From: Paracamarosporium sp. OC-R06-R3 | Taxonomy: Eukaryota; Ascomycota; Dothideomycetes; Pleosporales; Didymosphaeriaceae | DNA length: 64,000 bases | Assembly: GCA_019828545.1 (NCBI GenBank) | Contig: JACVRA010000070.1 | Location: 124,001-188,000 of the forward strand | Direction of reading: 5' to 3' | Part shown: positions 42,774 through 53,624 of the stretch, in pieces | Layout of the letters: each line of letters begins with the position of its first letter | Position numbering within the stretch: the stretch's first letter is position 1 | Notes under the pieces: model-generated | The model's input: only the letters and a program-made list of their open reading frames with translations | What the model was told of the DNA's origin: nothing | Databases searched by the model: none | Made by a program: the position numbers and the translations under genes

Positions 42774-45683
42774 TTAATCAGCGCTCGGCGCGATCCATGT
42801 CCAATCTCTATTATCTCCCTCTGGTAGGGGCGCCGGGAAAGGCACTGCAGATCTCCTAGTATCAATGTTCCAGCCGTCCCCTATGCGAGGCGAGTTTGTG
42901 GGAGGTGCCGCAAATAAGGGAGGGGCAGCCCCATGCGGCCTAATTTCAGGCCTCTTCGGGCGAGTTTGAGGAAGGCTTCTGAGACCAACCGTTGGATAGC
43001 GTGTACCTGTTGAACGGTACGTACCCGTTGGGTGACGTGTAACCGTCGGTTGTGGATTCTCGTTTGGCAGGTATGAATCAAGGTTTGCAGGTGCGCCTCC
43101 AAAACTAACACCCAAACGATGCCCTCGTAATTGACTATTCTTGTCCTCCATGGGAGCAAGTCTCTCCTCTCGCTGCCCTTGCATCTCGGCTTGAACCATC
43201 TTCATCGTCTCCTCTTCGCGGCGCAGATGCGCTTCGCGATGGTCGAGCAAAGGGTTCGTTTCTGGGTTAGCCATGGCCGTTGGTCTCGGAGAAGGCCATC
43301 TCACATTCTTCGCGGCTTGGTATCGAGAGGGTTCGCTGTTGTGGAGCTGGGACCCGACCGCTGGGACAAACGTTTTGCCCTGCGTCATGTTCGGCTCTCT
43401 GATCGTGGCTGGAACACGAGGGCGAAGAGAATCTTCTACCACCCACGTATCGTTTTTGCTTGAAGGGTACGTAACTGGTCCTTGGTCCGAGACTCTGGTG
43501 GTTGCGTGAGGTGGGGGCTGTTCCCAAGGTGGAAAATATGGGGCATATGGAGCGTTGAGATTTGAATCTGTGGTGGCGAAATCGACCTCAGGATCAGAGA
43601 CAGATCTCCTAACTTCAAGGTTCGCCGACTGAACAGATGAAGACTGAGGATCCCACACATAAGCTTTCTCGCCCTCTCTGGCGGGCTGCTTGCCTTGGGC
43701 TTTAGTACTAACGAACCTTTGATTTTGACTTTTCGCTTCCGAGGGATTTGTATTCTTGGCTCCGGAGGCTTCCTCAGCCATACTTGACACGTTATTCGGA
43801 CCAGCTCGTTTGGAAGGCGCAACGTGCCAACCATCAGTGCCACGCTCAATAGTCAATTCACCATTGAGAAAAGCCCTGCATTCATCGGCTGTAAGGTGTT
43901 TCATGAAAGCTTCGGGAACCTCCAACGGCCGTCTTCCGGATTTGTTGTCCTCCAATTGCCGATGAGAGGTCACTTCACGCATACTAGTGAAGCCATCATG
44001 GCTGTAGTTAAAACCATTCTTTGGGCGCAAGAACAAGCCTTGCGTCTCATCCCAGTCGATGTTAAGTCGATCAAGTAGGACCTGGTCAATCTCAAACGCC
44101 GTCAAAGTCTCGACGAAGCGAACCAAGAACGCGGGTACCTCAATCAGTCTTACGAAAAACTCTGGCGGGAAATCGTAGAGGAGCACGATGCCCTCCTTTT
44201 TGCCACCCGATTCAAGGCGATCAAAAGCTTCTTTGGTAAGCCTGTTGACGAAGTCTACGGTGAAGATTTGGTGAAGTTCGGGGTCGAATCTACAAGGACA
44301 GACAAGGTAGTCTCCGTTGCGCTGGCTCCATCCGAACATATGACTGGGAATGGTACAATTTGAATGCCGGCAATGTGCTCCGCGATATATGGGGAATTTG
44401 TCGGATTTGAATGACTCTAGGGCCCCGTCGTTAATCGTATCACCTCGCGGGAATAATTTAATGTTGTTGTGCCCATGTTTCACGGAATATTCTGGACGGA
44501 TTGTCTGAGGTTGAGGGGCCTGAGAGCCGGCTGGTGTAGCTTGAAGTTGTACCGGTGGGACTTCTTTTGCTTTTCGAAAGTCTAGCCTGAGAGCGCGCGC
44601 GAAATACACCGCAAGCTGTTGATCTTGCAAAAGGCCGTCGTGTTGAGGTGAAGAAGATCTGTCGAATGGAATCCATACCTCATCTAGGTCTTGCAGCACA
44701 CCGACACCTTTCTGGGCGGTTGTTGCACCATTCTGGTTTTGCTGATGGTTGATGCTTCCAGTAATGTTTGTGCGATCGTTCTTCTTTGGGTTCCACCTTT
44801 GTTCTTCGCTGCCTGTTAAGCCGGACATCCCATACCTAGTGGTATTTAGTCCTGCAAACATCTTTTCATCGGTATATTGCTCTCTGTTGATGCTGGCCCC
44901 ACCACGCGAATTCCCAGCGTAAGGTTCGAAAGCATCTCCCGATACATCTGATCTCCATGCAGGCCTAGCTGGCGAAGGCTCAAGAAGCGGATCACTAGAT
45001 CTTTTGCCTTCGTTTTTGTCTAGAGGAGCCCGGACGCCATCGACGTTATGCTCTAAGCTGTTTTGCACATCGCCATGCCTAATCCCCACGAGAGATTCTC
45101 TAAGTGCAGCAACGAGTACACCATCAATGTATGAAAGCTCAAGGGGCTCCACCGGTGGGTAGACTATATGCCTTGAAGAGTCATACAGCGGCGGGTCATG
45201 CATATCCTCGCTGATCCATCGACGCGCCGCGACCTCTCGCTCAGGCGAATACACGGCGAAGTATTCTTCCCCAGAGACTAAGTGCAGAGAACTCTGCTCC
45301 GAGGACGCCCATCCCAACGAACGAAGGCGCTCCAAGATGCAATCGAGGAAGCGTTCCCACTCATCCCGGATATCGAGAGAATACAAATCGAGTTCGCGTT
45401 CGAGGTGCTGGTACAGCTGGCGAAGCTCGTCGGCATACAACAAGTCGATGACGTTCATCGAGATGGGATATGCGAAGAATAGCGTTCTTCCAGTGAGCAA
45501 GCGGCATGCTTGAACTGTAGGATCGCTGAGCAGATCGATGACGCTGCGATCGTCAGGGCGGAGGGCAAAGACTCGTGAACCGACTTCCATGATGGCTGAT
45601 GAAGTTATGGTTGTTGAACGGTTAGTCGAGAGGGATGGCAAGAGGGTATCTCGTTGTACTGCAAGCGTGGAAGATACAGACAA
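42774..45683 (-). CDS. Large protein of unknown function with Cys/His cluster
   Basis: Intronless, 969 residues from 45683, or 938 from the in-frame ATG at 45590 (MEVGSRVFAL), which is where ordered sequence begins. I recognise no family. Residues about 32-200 look folded (SVIDLLSDPTVQACRLLTGRTLFFAYPISMNVIDLLYADELRQLYQHLERELDL). Residues 215-420 are polar and probably disordered. About 425-640 is a second folded region with a possible zinc-binding cluster HCRHSNC and, some 25 residues on, CPCRFD, then EGIVLLYDFPPEFFVRLIEVPAFLVRFVETL and HLTADECRAFLNGELTIE. The C-terminal 300 residues are disordered, with a short degenerate repeat (RHPTGTYRSTGTRYPT). No signal peptide or membrane segment. A G-rich tract lies about 480-510 bp upstream on the sense strand. 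Confidence 0.7.
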   Translation of the reverse strand: MSVSSTLAVQRDTLLPSLSTNRSTTITSSAIMEVGSRVFALRPDDRSVIDLLSDPTVQACRLLTGRTLFFAYPISMNVIDLLYADELRQLYQHLERELDLYSLDIRDEWERFLDCILERLRSLGWASSEQSSLHLVSGEEYFAVYSPEREVAARRWISEDMHDPPLYDSSRHIVYPPVEPLELSYIDGVLVAALRESLVGIRHGDVQNSLEHNVDGVRAPLDKNEGKRSSDPLLEPSPARPAWRSDVSGDAFEPYAGNSRGGASINREQYTDEKMFAGLNTTRYGMSGLTGSEEQRWNPKKNDRTNITGSINHQQNQNGATTAQKGVGVLQDLDEVWIPFDRSSSPQHDGLLQDQQLAVYFARALRLDFRKAKEVPPVQLQATPAGSQAPQPQTIRPEYSVKHGHNNIKLFPRGDTINDGALESFKSDKFPIYRGAHCRHSNCTIPSHMFGWSQRNGDYLVCPCRFDPELHQIFTVDFVNRLTKEAFDRLESGGKKEGIVLLYDFPPEFFVRLIEVPAFLVRFVETLTAFEIDQVLLDRLNIDWDETQGLFLRPKNGFNYSHDGFTSMREVTSHRQLEDNKSGRRPLEVPEAFMKHLTADECRAFLNGELTIERGTDGWHVAPSKRAGPNNVSSMAEEASGAKNTNPSEAKSQNQRFVSTKAQGKQPAREGEKAYVWDPQSSSVQSANLEVRRSVSDPEVDFATTDSNLNAPYAPYFPPWEQPPPHATTRVSDQGPVTYPSSKNDTWVVEDSLRPRVPATIREPNMTQGKTFVPAVGSQLHNSEPSRYQAAKNVRWPSPRPTAMANPETNPLLDHREAHLRREEETMKMVQAEMQGQREERLAPMEDKNSQLRGHRLGVSFGGAPANLDSYLPNENPQPTVTRHPTGTYRSTGTRYPTVGLRSLPQTRPKRPEIRPHGAAPPLFAAPPTNSPRIGDGWNIDTRRSAVPFPAPLPEGDNRDWTWIAPSAD

Positions 45684-46613
45684 GGAGGTGTCTGAGTAGA
45701 AGACTAGAAACTAAGAGTAAGGATATTTATGCCAACTCTCTGCTAGCCTTGCCATTGACATCCCTTGAATTCCGGCTCCACCATTATAATTTCGTTGGTT
45801 ATTTGGTGACAATTGCATGACCAAACGTAGTACCGCTGCCATCGTTAGCTCTCATGATGTTTCTCAACAAACACCGTGAATGCCGCCTTCAATGTTTGGC
45901 CTTGCTTCACGGTGCGATCGAAATTCCGTAGTTTATCACGATACTAATAGCTACGACGGAATACATTGAATATACAGCGATTAACGACGCAATGAGTCAA
46001 TTCCCCTAACTCAACAAACTTATCACATCCGCATCCTCACACGCACTTCACAACCCCAACATCACACTAACAGCAATCCATAACATATCCACACAAAATA
46101 TTACATTTCCACTCCCCTCACCACACACACCCACTATCTACACCCTACGCTACACCACACCCCCTCCCCCTCCCCCTTCCCCCTCCCCCTTCAACACCTT
46201 ACCTTACCTCACCTAATCTTATCCTTAAACTTATCGTACCTACCTCGCAAACGCCAAAAAATGCCCAGACTACGAAGAAGAAAAAAAAAACCAAACGCCA
46301 TATTTCTTTCTACACTGCAAAAAATGCAAAAAGAATGCAAGAGCAATGTATACAGCACCATCCTACAACAACAACAAGCCCATGACCATGCAAGCTCGTC
46401 AGTTCGTGAATCGTGTGATGCAAATGCAACCAAGGAGAGACGTGAAATGCAAAAAATCTACCGTGCGGCCTCACCCTACAGGGACTGGCGAGACGCAAAG
46501 AGAAGTATATGCAAGAATGGAGTTTTTTTTGGTGTTGTAGCGCGCGACTTAGGCTAGACCACGCCTACCACCCGCCTGTATAAAGACCATTGCACAGGCC
46601 ATATACCAAAGCC
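45684..46613. other. Intergenic with polypyrimidine/G-quadruplex-type tract
   Basis: 3' flank of the kinase gene and upstream region of the 969-residue gene. From 46020 to 46210 the + strand is extremely C/A-rich and nearly G-free, with five C5 runs at 46160-46189. A few 60-100 codon frames around 46261-46557 are A-rich and not convincing. Confidence 0.5.
46160..46189 (-). repeat. Five G5 runs on the minus strand (G-quadruplex candidate)
   Basis: On the + strand the runs are CCCCC at 46160-46164, 46166-46170, 46172-46176, 46179-46183 and 46185-46189, separated by one or two T. The minus strand therefore has five G5 runs with 1-2 nt loops, the pattern expected to form a very stable G-quadruplex; it may also adopt triplex DNA. 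Confidence 0.6.
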
Positions 46614-48960
46614 TTACGCTAGTGGCCAGCGACTCTTCAGACCCTGCATCCACTGACCGTAGAGTATATCTGCAAGCAGGCCCTGCTGCTCCATGCCGTT
46701 TTCCACATGGCCTGGTAGCTTCTTCTCATCCAGAGCACTGGCATCAAGCCCAAACGCCTTCTCACCGCCTATGAAAGCGCTCTGTCGACGACGATGAGAC
46801 TTAAGATGCGGGTTATTATGCGCGAGGACGAGTTTCGGACCCTTGGTTGGAGAGCCAGAGTTTGCGCTGATTGGCGTCCCTACAGGCGATTGGAACGGTG
46901 TTGAAGGCTGTACGGGTGAGGCGGCATGATCGTAGGAGGGCGAGGACTTTGTAAATGAGGATGTGGAGGCCGCAGTATTGGCGCGGATGCGAGTTGTACC
47001 GTTGCCGTGTACCGTCGTACCAGCCAAACTGTATTCGCTCGACTTGGTGTTGTGCTGCTTGGGGGTTGGGGCGGGGGCCGGGGCGGGGGTCGGTACAGGT
47101 GTCACAGCGACGCCCAGTGCAGAAGCGAGCTTAGAGTCTCCTTGCAACCGGTCGATCATGGCCTTCAAGAGCATGAACTCTCCTTCAGGGTCCACCTGGT
47201 CAAGATGTGCCCAAGCCTGGTGTACTCGGCTTATAGCTTCGCGCTGCTGGGGTGATGCCGAATCTGCGTGGGCTTCTTGGAAGACCGAATCGAGAACTTT
47301 GCCGTAAGCACGTCGACCATAAAGTGCATCTTTGGTAACAGCCATAGGCGGATATTCTGTAACTGGGGGCGTATTCTCATCTTGGATATCCAAGAACTGC
47401 GCTGAATTAGGCGGCGATGGGCGGAAAGTCTTTGCATGAGGATTGGGGTGGAAAGAGTGCCCAGTATCGATAGGATTTGAGTAAAGCGCTGCTCGTCTCT
47501 CGCCCGAGGAGACCCGCTTGAAGTGCCGGACTGTGGATGGGGAGTTACCGAACGTGAGGTCCACGCCCAACGGCTGCTTAGGAACATTGGCAATGCGTCG
47601 GGCTGTTGGCGTTGCTCCTGAAGGTATGCGTATGGCTGTTCCAGTTGACGGCATGTGAGACGACGGCCGGCGTCGTTCAGGTAGAGGGGAGTCTGTGATG
47701 TTCCCTAACGGTGCTGCGTGAAGATCCATATGCTGCATCGTAGCTACACACTCGTCGAGCTCACCGGAAGGCATTCGCATTGGCCTGCGACGCTTCGCTG
47801 TAGGGGCAGCAGCGCTGATTTTGATCGTCTTCGGTTGTTGAATTGTGAAGTTCCACTCGTCATCTTCGTCCTTCGGGGAGAGATCCACCCTGGAACGTTA
47901 GCACCATGTTGACTATGCGGGGCTTACAACTTACATCGTCTCTTCATAGTATTTCACGTGCTTGGTGGTCTCTTGCTTGGCATCGAACATCTGTTTGCGC
48001 TCGATCATTTCACGCATGGCCTGAATATTGCCGGCCTTCCGGATGAACTTGTGTTCCAATAGCTCCTTTGCGCTGGCTCGTAGATCGGGGTCCTTGACCA
48101 GACATTTTGAGACAAAGTCCTTGAACTCCTTGGTCCATTGGTTACCCTCTAGACGTGGTGCTGGGTTCTTGGGAATGGTGAACAAGATCTTCATGGGGTG
48201 GGAGCCCGAATGAGGCGGTTGTCCCATGGCTAGCTCTATGGCGGTGATGCCTAGCGACCAAATATCGGCTTTGAAGTCGTAACCTTCTTCTTGTATAACC
48301 TCTGGTGCCATCCAATACGGCGTTCCGACAAAGGTCATACGCTGCGACTTGAGATTCGTCAACTGCGCAGCGACACCGAAGTCTGCCAGTTTCACTTTGC
48401 CCATATCCGTGAGTAGGACGTTGGCAGCCTTGATATCTCTATGGATCTTGCCGGTTCCATGGAGATAGACGAGTCCAAGCAACAGTTCGCGACAAACGAT
48501 GGCAATGTGGGCTTCGCCAAACGGCCCGGGAGCCATCTGTCTCCATTAGTATGCTTGGTGAAAGTTTATTGCAAAGGTTGCGCACCAGATCCAAGGCCGA
48601 GCCTCCGCCTAAGAATTCCATAACGATCCATAGCTTCACGCCTCGGACGAAGCTCGTCTTGTATTCGGTAACGTAGGGGCTTTTGCAGGTGCCCAACAGG
48701 TTGATCTCGGCTTGGATATCGGCGAGCTCATCGGTGCTCTCTTCGAGGTCGATCTGGACGGAGGTGTGAGTGGAGATATACGACGGCTTGGGATGGATGC
48801 AATCATACCAGCTTGATAGCCACAGTCTCGCCCGTCGCCTTCTCGATGGCCTTGTACACCTTTCCGAAGCTCCCGCCTATGCAGTGTTAGCGATGAAGCA
48901 TGCCTGTTTCCAATTGCACGTACTGCCCAATTCTTCTAAGACCTGGTAGCCCTCTGCCAT
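46614..48960 (-). CDS. Germinal-centre (Ste20-type) kinase, Sid1/SepL-like
   Basis: Ser/Thr kinase of the GCK group, probably the septation/hyphal network kinase related to Sid1 and SepL. Five exons: 48960-48924, 48876-48809, 48753-48586, 48536-47935 and 47889-46614, totalling 716 residues; introns are 45-55 nt. The glycine loop GSGSFGKVY is split by intron 1. Other landmarks are Lys34 in [12 protein letters not shown] with Asp125, DFG at 143-145, and the activation segment [12 protein letters not shown]. The kinase domain ends near 257. The C-terminal 430 residues are Ser/Pro-rich with [10 protein letters not shown], ending in [21 protein letters not shown], the kind of conserved tail found in this subgroup and used for partner binding. 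The donor of intron 3 is GTGCGC, weaker than the others. Ortholog identity is inferred from the N-terminus and tail. Confidence 0.9.
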
Positions 48961-50136
48961 TGCGGGCGGTGGACGGCAAGTTATTTCGAATAACGCAGTC
49001 GCTCAGGGGGTTCGAAGACGGACGGCGGTCGCCGTGGAGCAGTGCTGGGGGATAGGAATAGGATTGGGGTGAGATTGCAGCTCGGTGTGACGCTGGTAAT
49101 GGATACGGTAGCTGGGGTGCAGGGCCGGCCGGAGCGTCTCCATGACAACAGCGGGGGCATCAACAAAGACGCACACGCCGCCCGCTTTGACGTCTGTCTA
49201 CGAGTCGGCGAGACGGCGTGGAGGCGTCGCAGAGGCGAGCGTGATGATCATTTTAGAGCAATTGCGACAGTCGTGGAAACATATTCTTGCCGTGTTGGCC
49301 GGGCGTCGTGCACGGGAACGGCCTGCGAACAGGCGGCTACGTGTGTTCCTGCAGCAGCAGCAACCCTTCACCGGCAGCCCTGCATAAGCCCGTTCCGTTC
49401 TCCGCAACATGGAGCAGCAGTGTCGTCCCGACAATTGGTGCGCGTCTCTCGGGCGTGTTGGCGGCGGTAAACAAGGGACTCGTACGCGCTCCGACCAATG
49501 ACGTGGCCGGATAGCGCTTGCAGTGCATCGGCGACGACAGTCTAGAAACCTGCTGCGCCTGGGATGCTGAGGGTGCTGCTTGCTACCTCACCAGGGTTCT
49601 GGACCCCCAGCACACCGCAACAATGTGCCTTGGATGCAAGAGAGAGCGTCGGATCAGCACGCCTCTCGCGCATTACCGAATGCGGCTACACCAGCAGCTT
49701 AGCCTACGAGATTCGGCAGGGGGGACCTACACCAGGCGCACCTTCCCCCGTCAGCTGCGTCACCGCCACTGTTTCGTCGCTGCGGGCAGGCGCGGGATGC
49801 GTGAGCAGGAGCGACGATGGGGGTGAAGTTGGCTAGCTAGAACGAACACCACACCACACCACCCCACCCCAACTGCATGCAACGATTAGAAAAAAAAAAA
49901 AAACACACCGCCGTGTCGAGGCTCGACCAGGCCTGCACCGCTACACTTGCGCAGGCACAGCGAGGTCAGCTGCGGGCTAGCACGGTGGAGCTGCAGGGAA
50001 TGCACATTAGCTGCTTGGGCTCAGACCACGCACGCGTGAACAATACTGGCAACACACAAAAGTCGGGGACCACCTCGGCCGGGGGACGCCAATTCCCCTC
50101 CTCTCCTCGAAGAATGCGCGCGCCCATGGTCCTGGC
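48961..50136. other. Intergenic between divergent genes
   Basis: GC-rich, 1.2 kb, with an A13-type run near 49889-49902 and CCACACCACACCACCCCACCCC at about 49849-49870. No ordered protein is seen among the short frames. It should contain the promoters of the kinase and DUF4048 genes. Confidence 0.45.
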
Positions 50137-52059
50137 ATGGGAAACTCGGCCAGCCCTGCGTTGCTGAAAGCGTGGTTGTCGTGGTTGAAGAGCGGCTTTC
50201 TCCTCCGCCTGATAGGCCTGCCCGCCGCTATCCTAGCCCTGCATCTGGAAATTTATGGCTCGTCGCACCGCTACAGCCTCATCCTCCACCGCCTTTCCTC
50301 GCGCCTCCGCCTCGCACGTCTGACCTGCCGCCTCGCAAAGGGCCATGCCCGTGGCATGAACGACATCTTCTTCGTCGGCGGAGCAGACGTCATGGACCGC
50401 GCACAGCACAAGCCCTCATCTCGGAAACGCTCCTCGACCCCGGACAACAAAGAACGGGCCCAGCCATCAGGGGCCGCGCCCGTTTCCACACCTGCTCAAC
50501 AATCTTCCGACGCCTCTCTCCCTCTCCCGTCGCCCAACCTCGACATGCCTACTCACGCTCGCTCCATGTCGCATGCCGACGTTGTTCGCCAGGGGAAGCG
50601 CCTCTCCCTGCAGTTTCCCATCCAGCCAGTTGCTGCCGGCAGCAGCTCCCCAGCCATTCCCTCACCGCGTTCGCGCCCGCAGTCGTGGATCGCGACTCCT
50701 TCCCCAGTCCCCTCGCCCGACGCCGCTTCCGCCGAATCGAACATTCTCAACATCATCGCCGCCCAGGAGCGCTACGTCCTCGAGCTCAAGGAAGAGCTCT
50801 CCAAGGCCGAGCAGGATCTCAAAACCATCAAAAGGCATTACGCCACCCAAGAAGCCGTCAAGCAACGGAACGACCTGCGCAAGGTCACCAAGCTGCAGCC
50901 GCTCAACACCACCCTCGCCAACTATGGCTCCGACCAGGACGACCAGGACGGCTCTTCGACGTGGATGCAAAGGGAGATGGAACGTCGGAAGGCCCTCTTG
51001 AGTGCCAAATCCGCCCAGCGCAGCGGCAAAGTCTTCAGCGGCTCAAGGCATCTGCGCACCCTCTCATTGCTGTCGCCTGACAAGTCCTACACACCCTCAT
51101 TTCCCCAGCCACTCGATCTTCGGAACGACGAACCACCCACTCCTGCATCCTCTACCATCAGCACCACCCAACGTCCAGCTCCACTCTCTCGTACGTCGAC
51201 CTCTCCCGACATCGCAAACCAAATAGCCAACACCGTCAATGGCGAACGCTACGACCTCGGCGGCCTGTCCAACATCCAGCGCGAAGCCCTCCTCCGCACC
51301 GGAAAGCAGATGGCCAACGACTTCAAAGATGGCTTCTTCACTTTCATCGAAGACATCCGCCAAGCGACCGTGGGCGATGATGCCGCCAATGGCGGTGACG
51401 CTTCAGGATCCGCCCACGTTAGGGATCTCCCCGCAAAGGGTCCGCGTAAAACATCCGAGAACCGACCCACTCTGAGCCGAGCATCCAGCTCAAAAAAGTC
51501 TGTCCCGTCCAAGTTGGATATTGGAGATGAATTCTGGAAGGAGCACGGTCTGTCTGAGCCCAAGGCCTCGCCGACGCATAAGAAAACTCACGCTCTCAAG
51601 CAAACGCGCACCCCTCAAAAGCAAACTCAAAACAAGGCCGACGACTTCGACAGCTGGGATAACTGGGAGACACCAGACAACCACGTTCACTCCGCAAAGA
51701 TATCGGGCGACAACCACAGCTCCGATGAATCTGAAGGGCCCTCCTCGCCTGCGTCTGGCCAGGCTAGCTCGAGGACGAGCACCAGGTACCACTCACAACG
51801 CCATGACTCCAAAGCCTCCACACTCACAGCGTCCAGCTCTGCCGGCCTCCCTGACGAGTCCTCGCGTCGCGACTCTAAACGCAACTCTATCCCCTGGCCC
51901 GAGCTCAGCAAGCTGTCCCCCTCACAGCTGAAGCGGACCGCTTCGCACTTGATGAAGGAATGGGAAAAGAACCTCACTCCACCACCTGAGTCGAGAGATT
52001 TCAACCACGCCAGCGGCGATTACATCGGCCGAGCAGTGTCACCCTCAGATTTTGCATAA
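50137..52059 (+). CDS. DUF4048-type fungal protein, mostly disordered with coiled coil
   Basis: The frame is open for 640 residues from 50137. The first 73 residues (Leu/Arg-rich) look like translated leader; ATGs at 50356 (MNDIFFVGG) or 50392 (MDRAQHK, context GTCATGG) are likelier starts. The protein has a SHADVVRQGKRLSLQFPIQP motif, a coiled coil ILNIIAAQERYVLELKEELSKAEQDLKTIKRHYATQEA, WMQREMERRKALL, RHLRTLSLLSPD, and a helix GLSNIQREALLRTGKQMANDFKDGFFTFIEDIRQATVG. This order matches fungal proteins annotated DUF4048. The rest is Ser/Pro-rich with many phosphorylatable SP/TP sites (SPNLDMP, PSPRSRP). A late WDNWETPDN and LKRTASHLMKEWEKNLTPPPE complete the C-terminus. No established function. 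Confidence 0.8.
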   Translation: MGNSASPALLKAWLSWLKSGFLLRLIGLPAAILALHLEIYGSSHRYSLILHRLSSRLRLARLTCRLAKGHARGMNDIFFVGGADVMDRAQHKPSSRKRSSTPDNKERAQPSGAAPVSTPAQQSSDASLPLPSPNLDMPTHARSMSHADVVRQGKRLSLQFPIQPVAAGSSSPAIPSPRSRPQSWIATPSPVPSPDAASAESNILNIIAAQERYVLELKEELSKAEQDLKTIKRHYATQEAVKQRNDLRKVTKLQPLNTTLANYGSDQDDQDGSSTWMQREMERRKALLSAKSAQRSGKVFSGSRHLRTLSLLSPDKSYTPSFPQPLDLRNDEPPTPASSTISTTQRPAPLSRTSTSPDIANQIANTVNGERYDLGGLSNIQREALLRTGKQMANDFKDGFFTFIEDIRQATVGDDAANGGDASGSAHVRDLPAKGPRKTSENRPTLSRASSSKKSVPSKLDIGDEFWKEHGLSEPKASPTHKKTHALKQTRTPQKQTQNKADDFDSWDNWETPDNHVHSAKISGDNHSSDESEGPSSPASGQASSRTSTRYHSQRHDSKASTLTASSSAGLPDESSRRDSKRNSIPWPELSKLSPSQLKRTASHLMKEWEKNLTPPPESRDFNHASGDYIGRAVSPSDFA

Positions 52060-52655
52060 TGACATATTGATGAGCTACGGCAAGCTATATACGTAACGAT
52101 TAACGCCATTAGACGCAACGTCTAGACGACATGTCTTTTGTCTATTTCTAATCATATACCGGAGAAGATTGAAGAAGGCGGATTGATGTAGTTGGGCCAA
52201 ATGCTTGGCCCATGTTAGAGACGGAGCTTCGTTGTTTATGCTCGGTAATTGGGATTAGCGGGATATGGCGTTGACGTGTTGGCTAGTGTCCTGATGTTAA
52301 TAAGACCTTGGATGCGCCATGAGCTACGCTTCTGAGTATTTAAGTTATCATTGTGAAGACTAAGCCAGCAATCGAATTTATCTACATAGTGGGCTGTTTT
52401 GTAGAATGAGCGATTGTGATGACCTATGATTCAACAACTACAGATACGTAAATGTATCACAACCTCAGTTGCGCCAAAATGCGTTGCACAGTGTAGCCCT
52501 GATGCGCCCGAGATGTGCCAAGCCTAGTCCGGCAACTCCCGTCCTCCGCGCCTTCTCCGCAAAAAGTCCAGTCTCATCGCGCCGCATCTCTTCACACTCG
52601 CGCAGCAGCCTACAATCCACCTCACACCAACACACACATATCCCGCACATTCACG
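52060..52655. other. Intergenic: TIM22 promoter
   Basis: AT-rich 3' flank, then a C-rich, G-poor leader with CACACACA-like stretches before the TIM22 start. No other gene is seen. Confidence 0.45.
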
Positions 52656-53624
52656 ATGTCTTTCACACCGCCAGGATTGAACCCGAATGCGGGCATGTCA
52701 GAGCAGGAAGCGCAGATGGTGAAGATGGTACGCGCCCCAGCGCCTCCTCCACAAACGCACGACTTTGATGAGATGAATACTGATAGACGATACAGATGCA
52801 AGGCGCTATGGAGAGCTGTGTCGGCAAGACGGTGATGGCGGGTGTAATGGGTGGTGGTTTGGGTGCCATGTTCGGACTGTTCATGTCGTCGGTACGTTGC
52901 CCAGATAAATCTCGCTCGGGGAAGACACAGAATGCACACGACTGGATACTAACAGACGTAGATGCGCTACGATACACCCATGTCACAGCCTCTCGCCGTA
53001 CCGAACCCGCCTGCGGCATCAACAACTACCCCCACATCTACTGCCGCTGCCGCCGCCAATAGCGCGAAACCCACTCCTGCGACCGCATCCGCTGCCTCAT
53101 CCGTCTCCTCCACAGCAGCCTCAACAGCAACGTCGTCTGCCTCCCATGTAGCAGCGCACCCCACGCTCGCCGGCCAAATGGTCTCCACGCCCACCGGCAC
53201 CGTCCCCCTCACCGATCTCCCTCTTCGCCAACAGCTCAAACACGGTCTCCGCGACATGTACCGCTCATCCATCAGCTCGGGAAAGAACTTCGCCAAAGTA
53301 GGAGCCATCTTCAGCGGTACCGAGTGCGCGATCGAAGGACTGCGCGCGAAGAACGATCTCTGGAACGGTGTTGCGGGCGGCTGTATAACGGGCGGAGTGT
53401 TGGCGAGGAATGCCGGGCCGCAGGCCGCAGCTGTAGGATGCGTTGGCTTCGCGGCGTTCAGCGCAGCGATTGATGCTTACATGGTGAGTGAATTCGGGAA
53501 GCGTGAAGGCGAGGGATGGGGCGAAGTGCTGTTGAGAACGAGGACGGAAGCACTAGAGGAGAAAGCGAAGCTGACACGCGCACAGAGAATGCCGGAGGAC
53601 GAGCGGAGTCGACCGATTGCTTAG
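52656..53624 (+). CDS. TIM22: Mitochondrial inner-membrane translocase TIM22
   Basis: Pore-forming subunit of the carrier translocase, inserting multi-span carriers into the inner mitochondrial membrane. Exons 52656-52727, 52796-52891 and 52962-53624 give 276 residues. Family marks: [35 protein letters not shown] (first helix, with the conserved Cys, across the second junction), [58 protein letters not shown] and [27 protein letters not shown]. Between helix 1 and LRQQLKHG (about residues 64-138) there is an Ala/Ser/Thr/Pro-rich insertion of some 70 residues; Tim22 usually has a much shorter loop here. All exon joins are phase 0. Confidence 0.94.

Noticed and set aside
50172..51080. 302-codon Arg/Pro-rich frame
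   Set aside because: Alternative frame of the DUF4048 gene, without conserved motifs.
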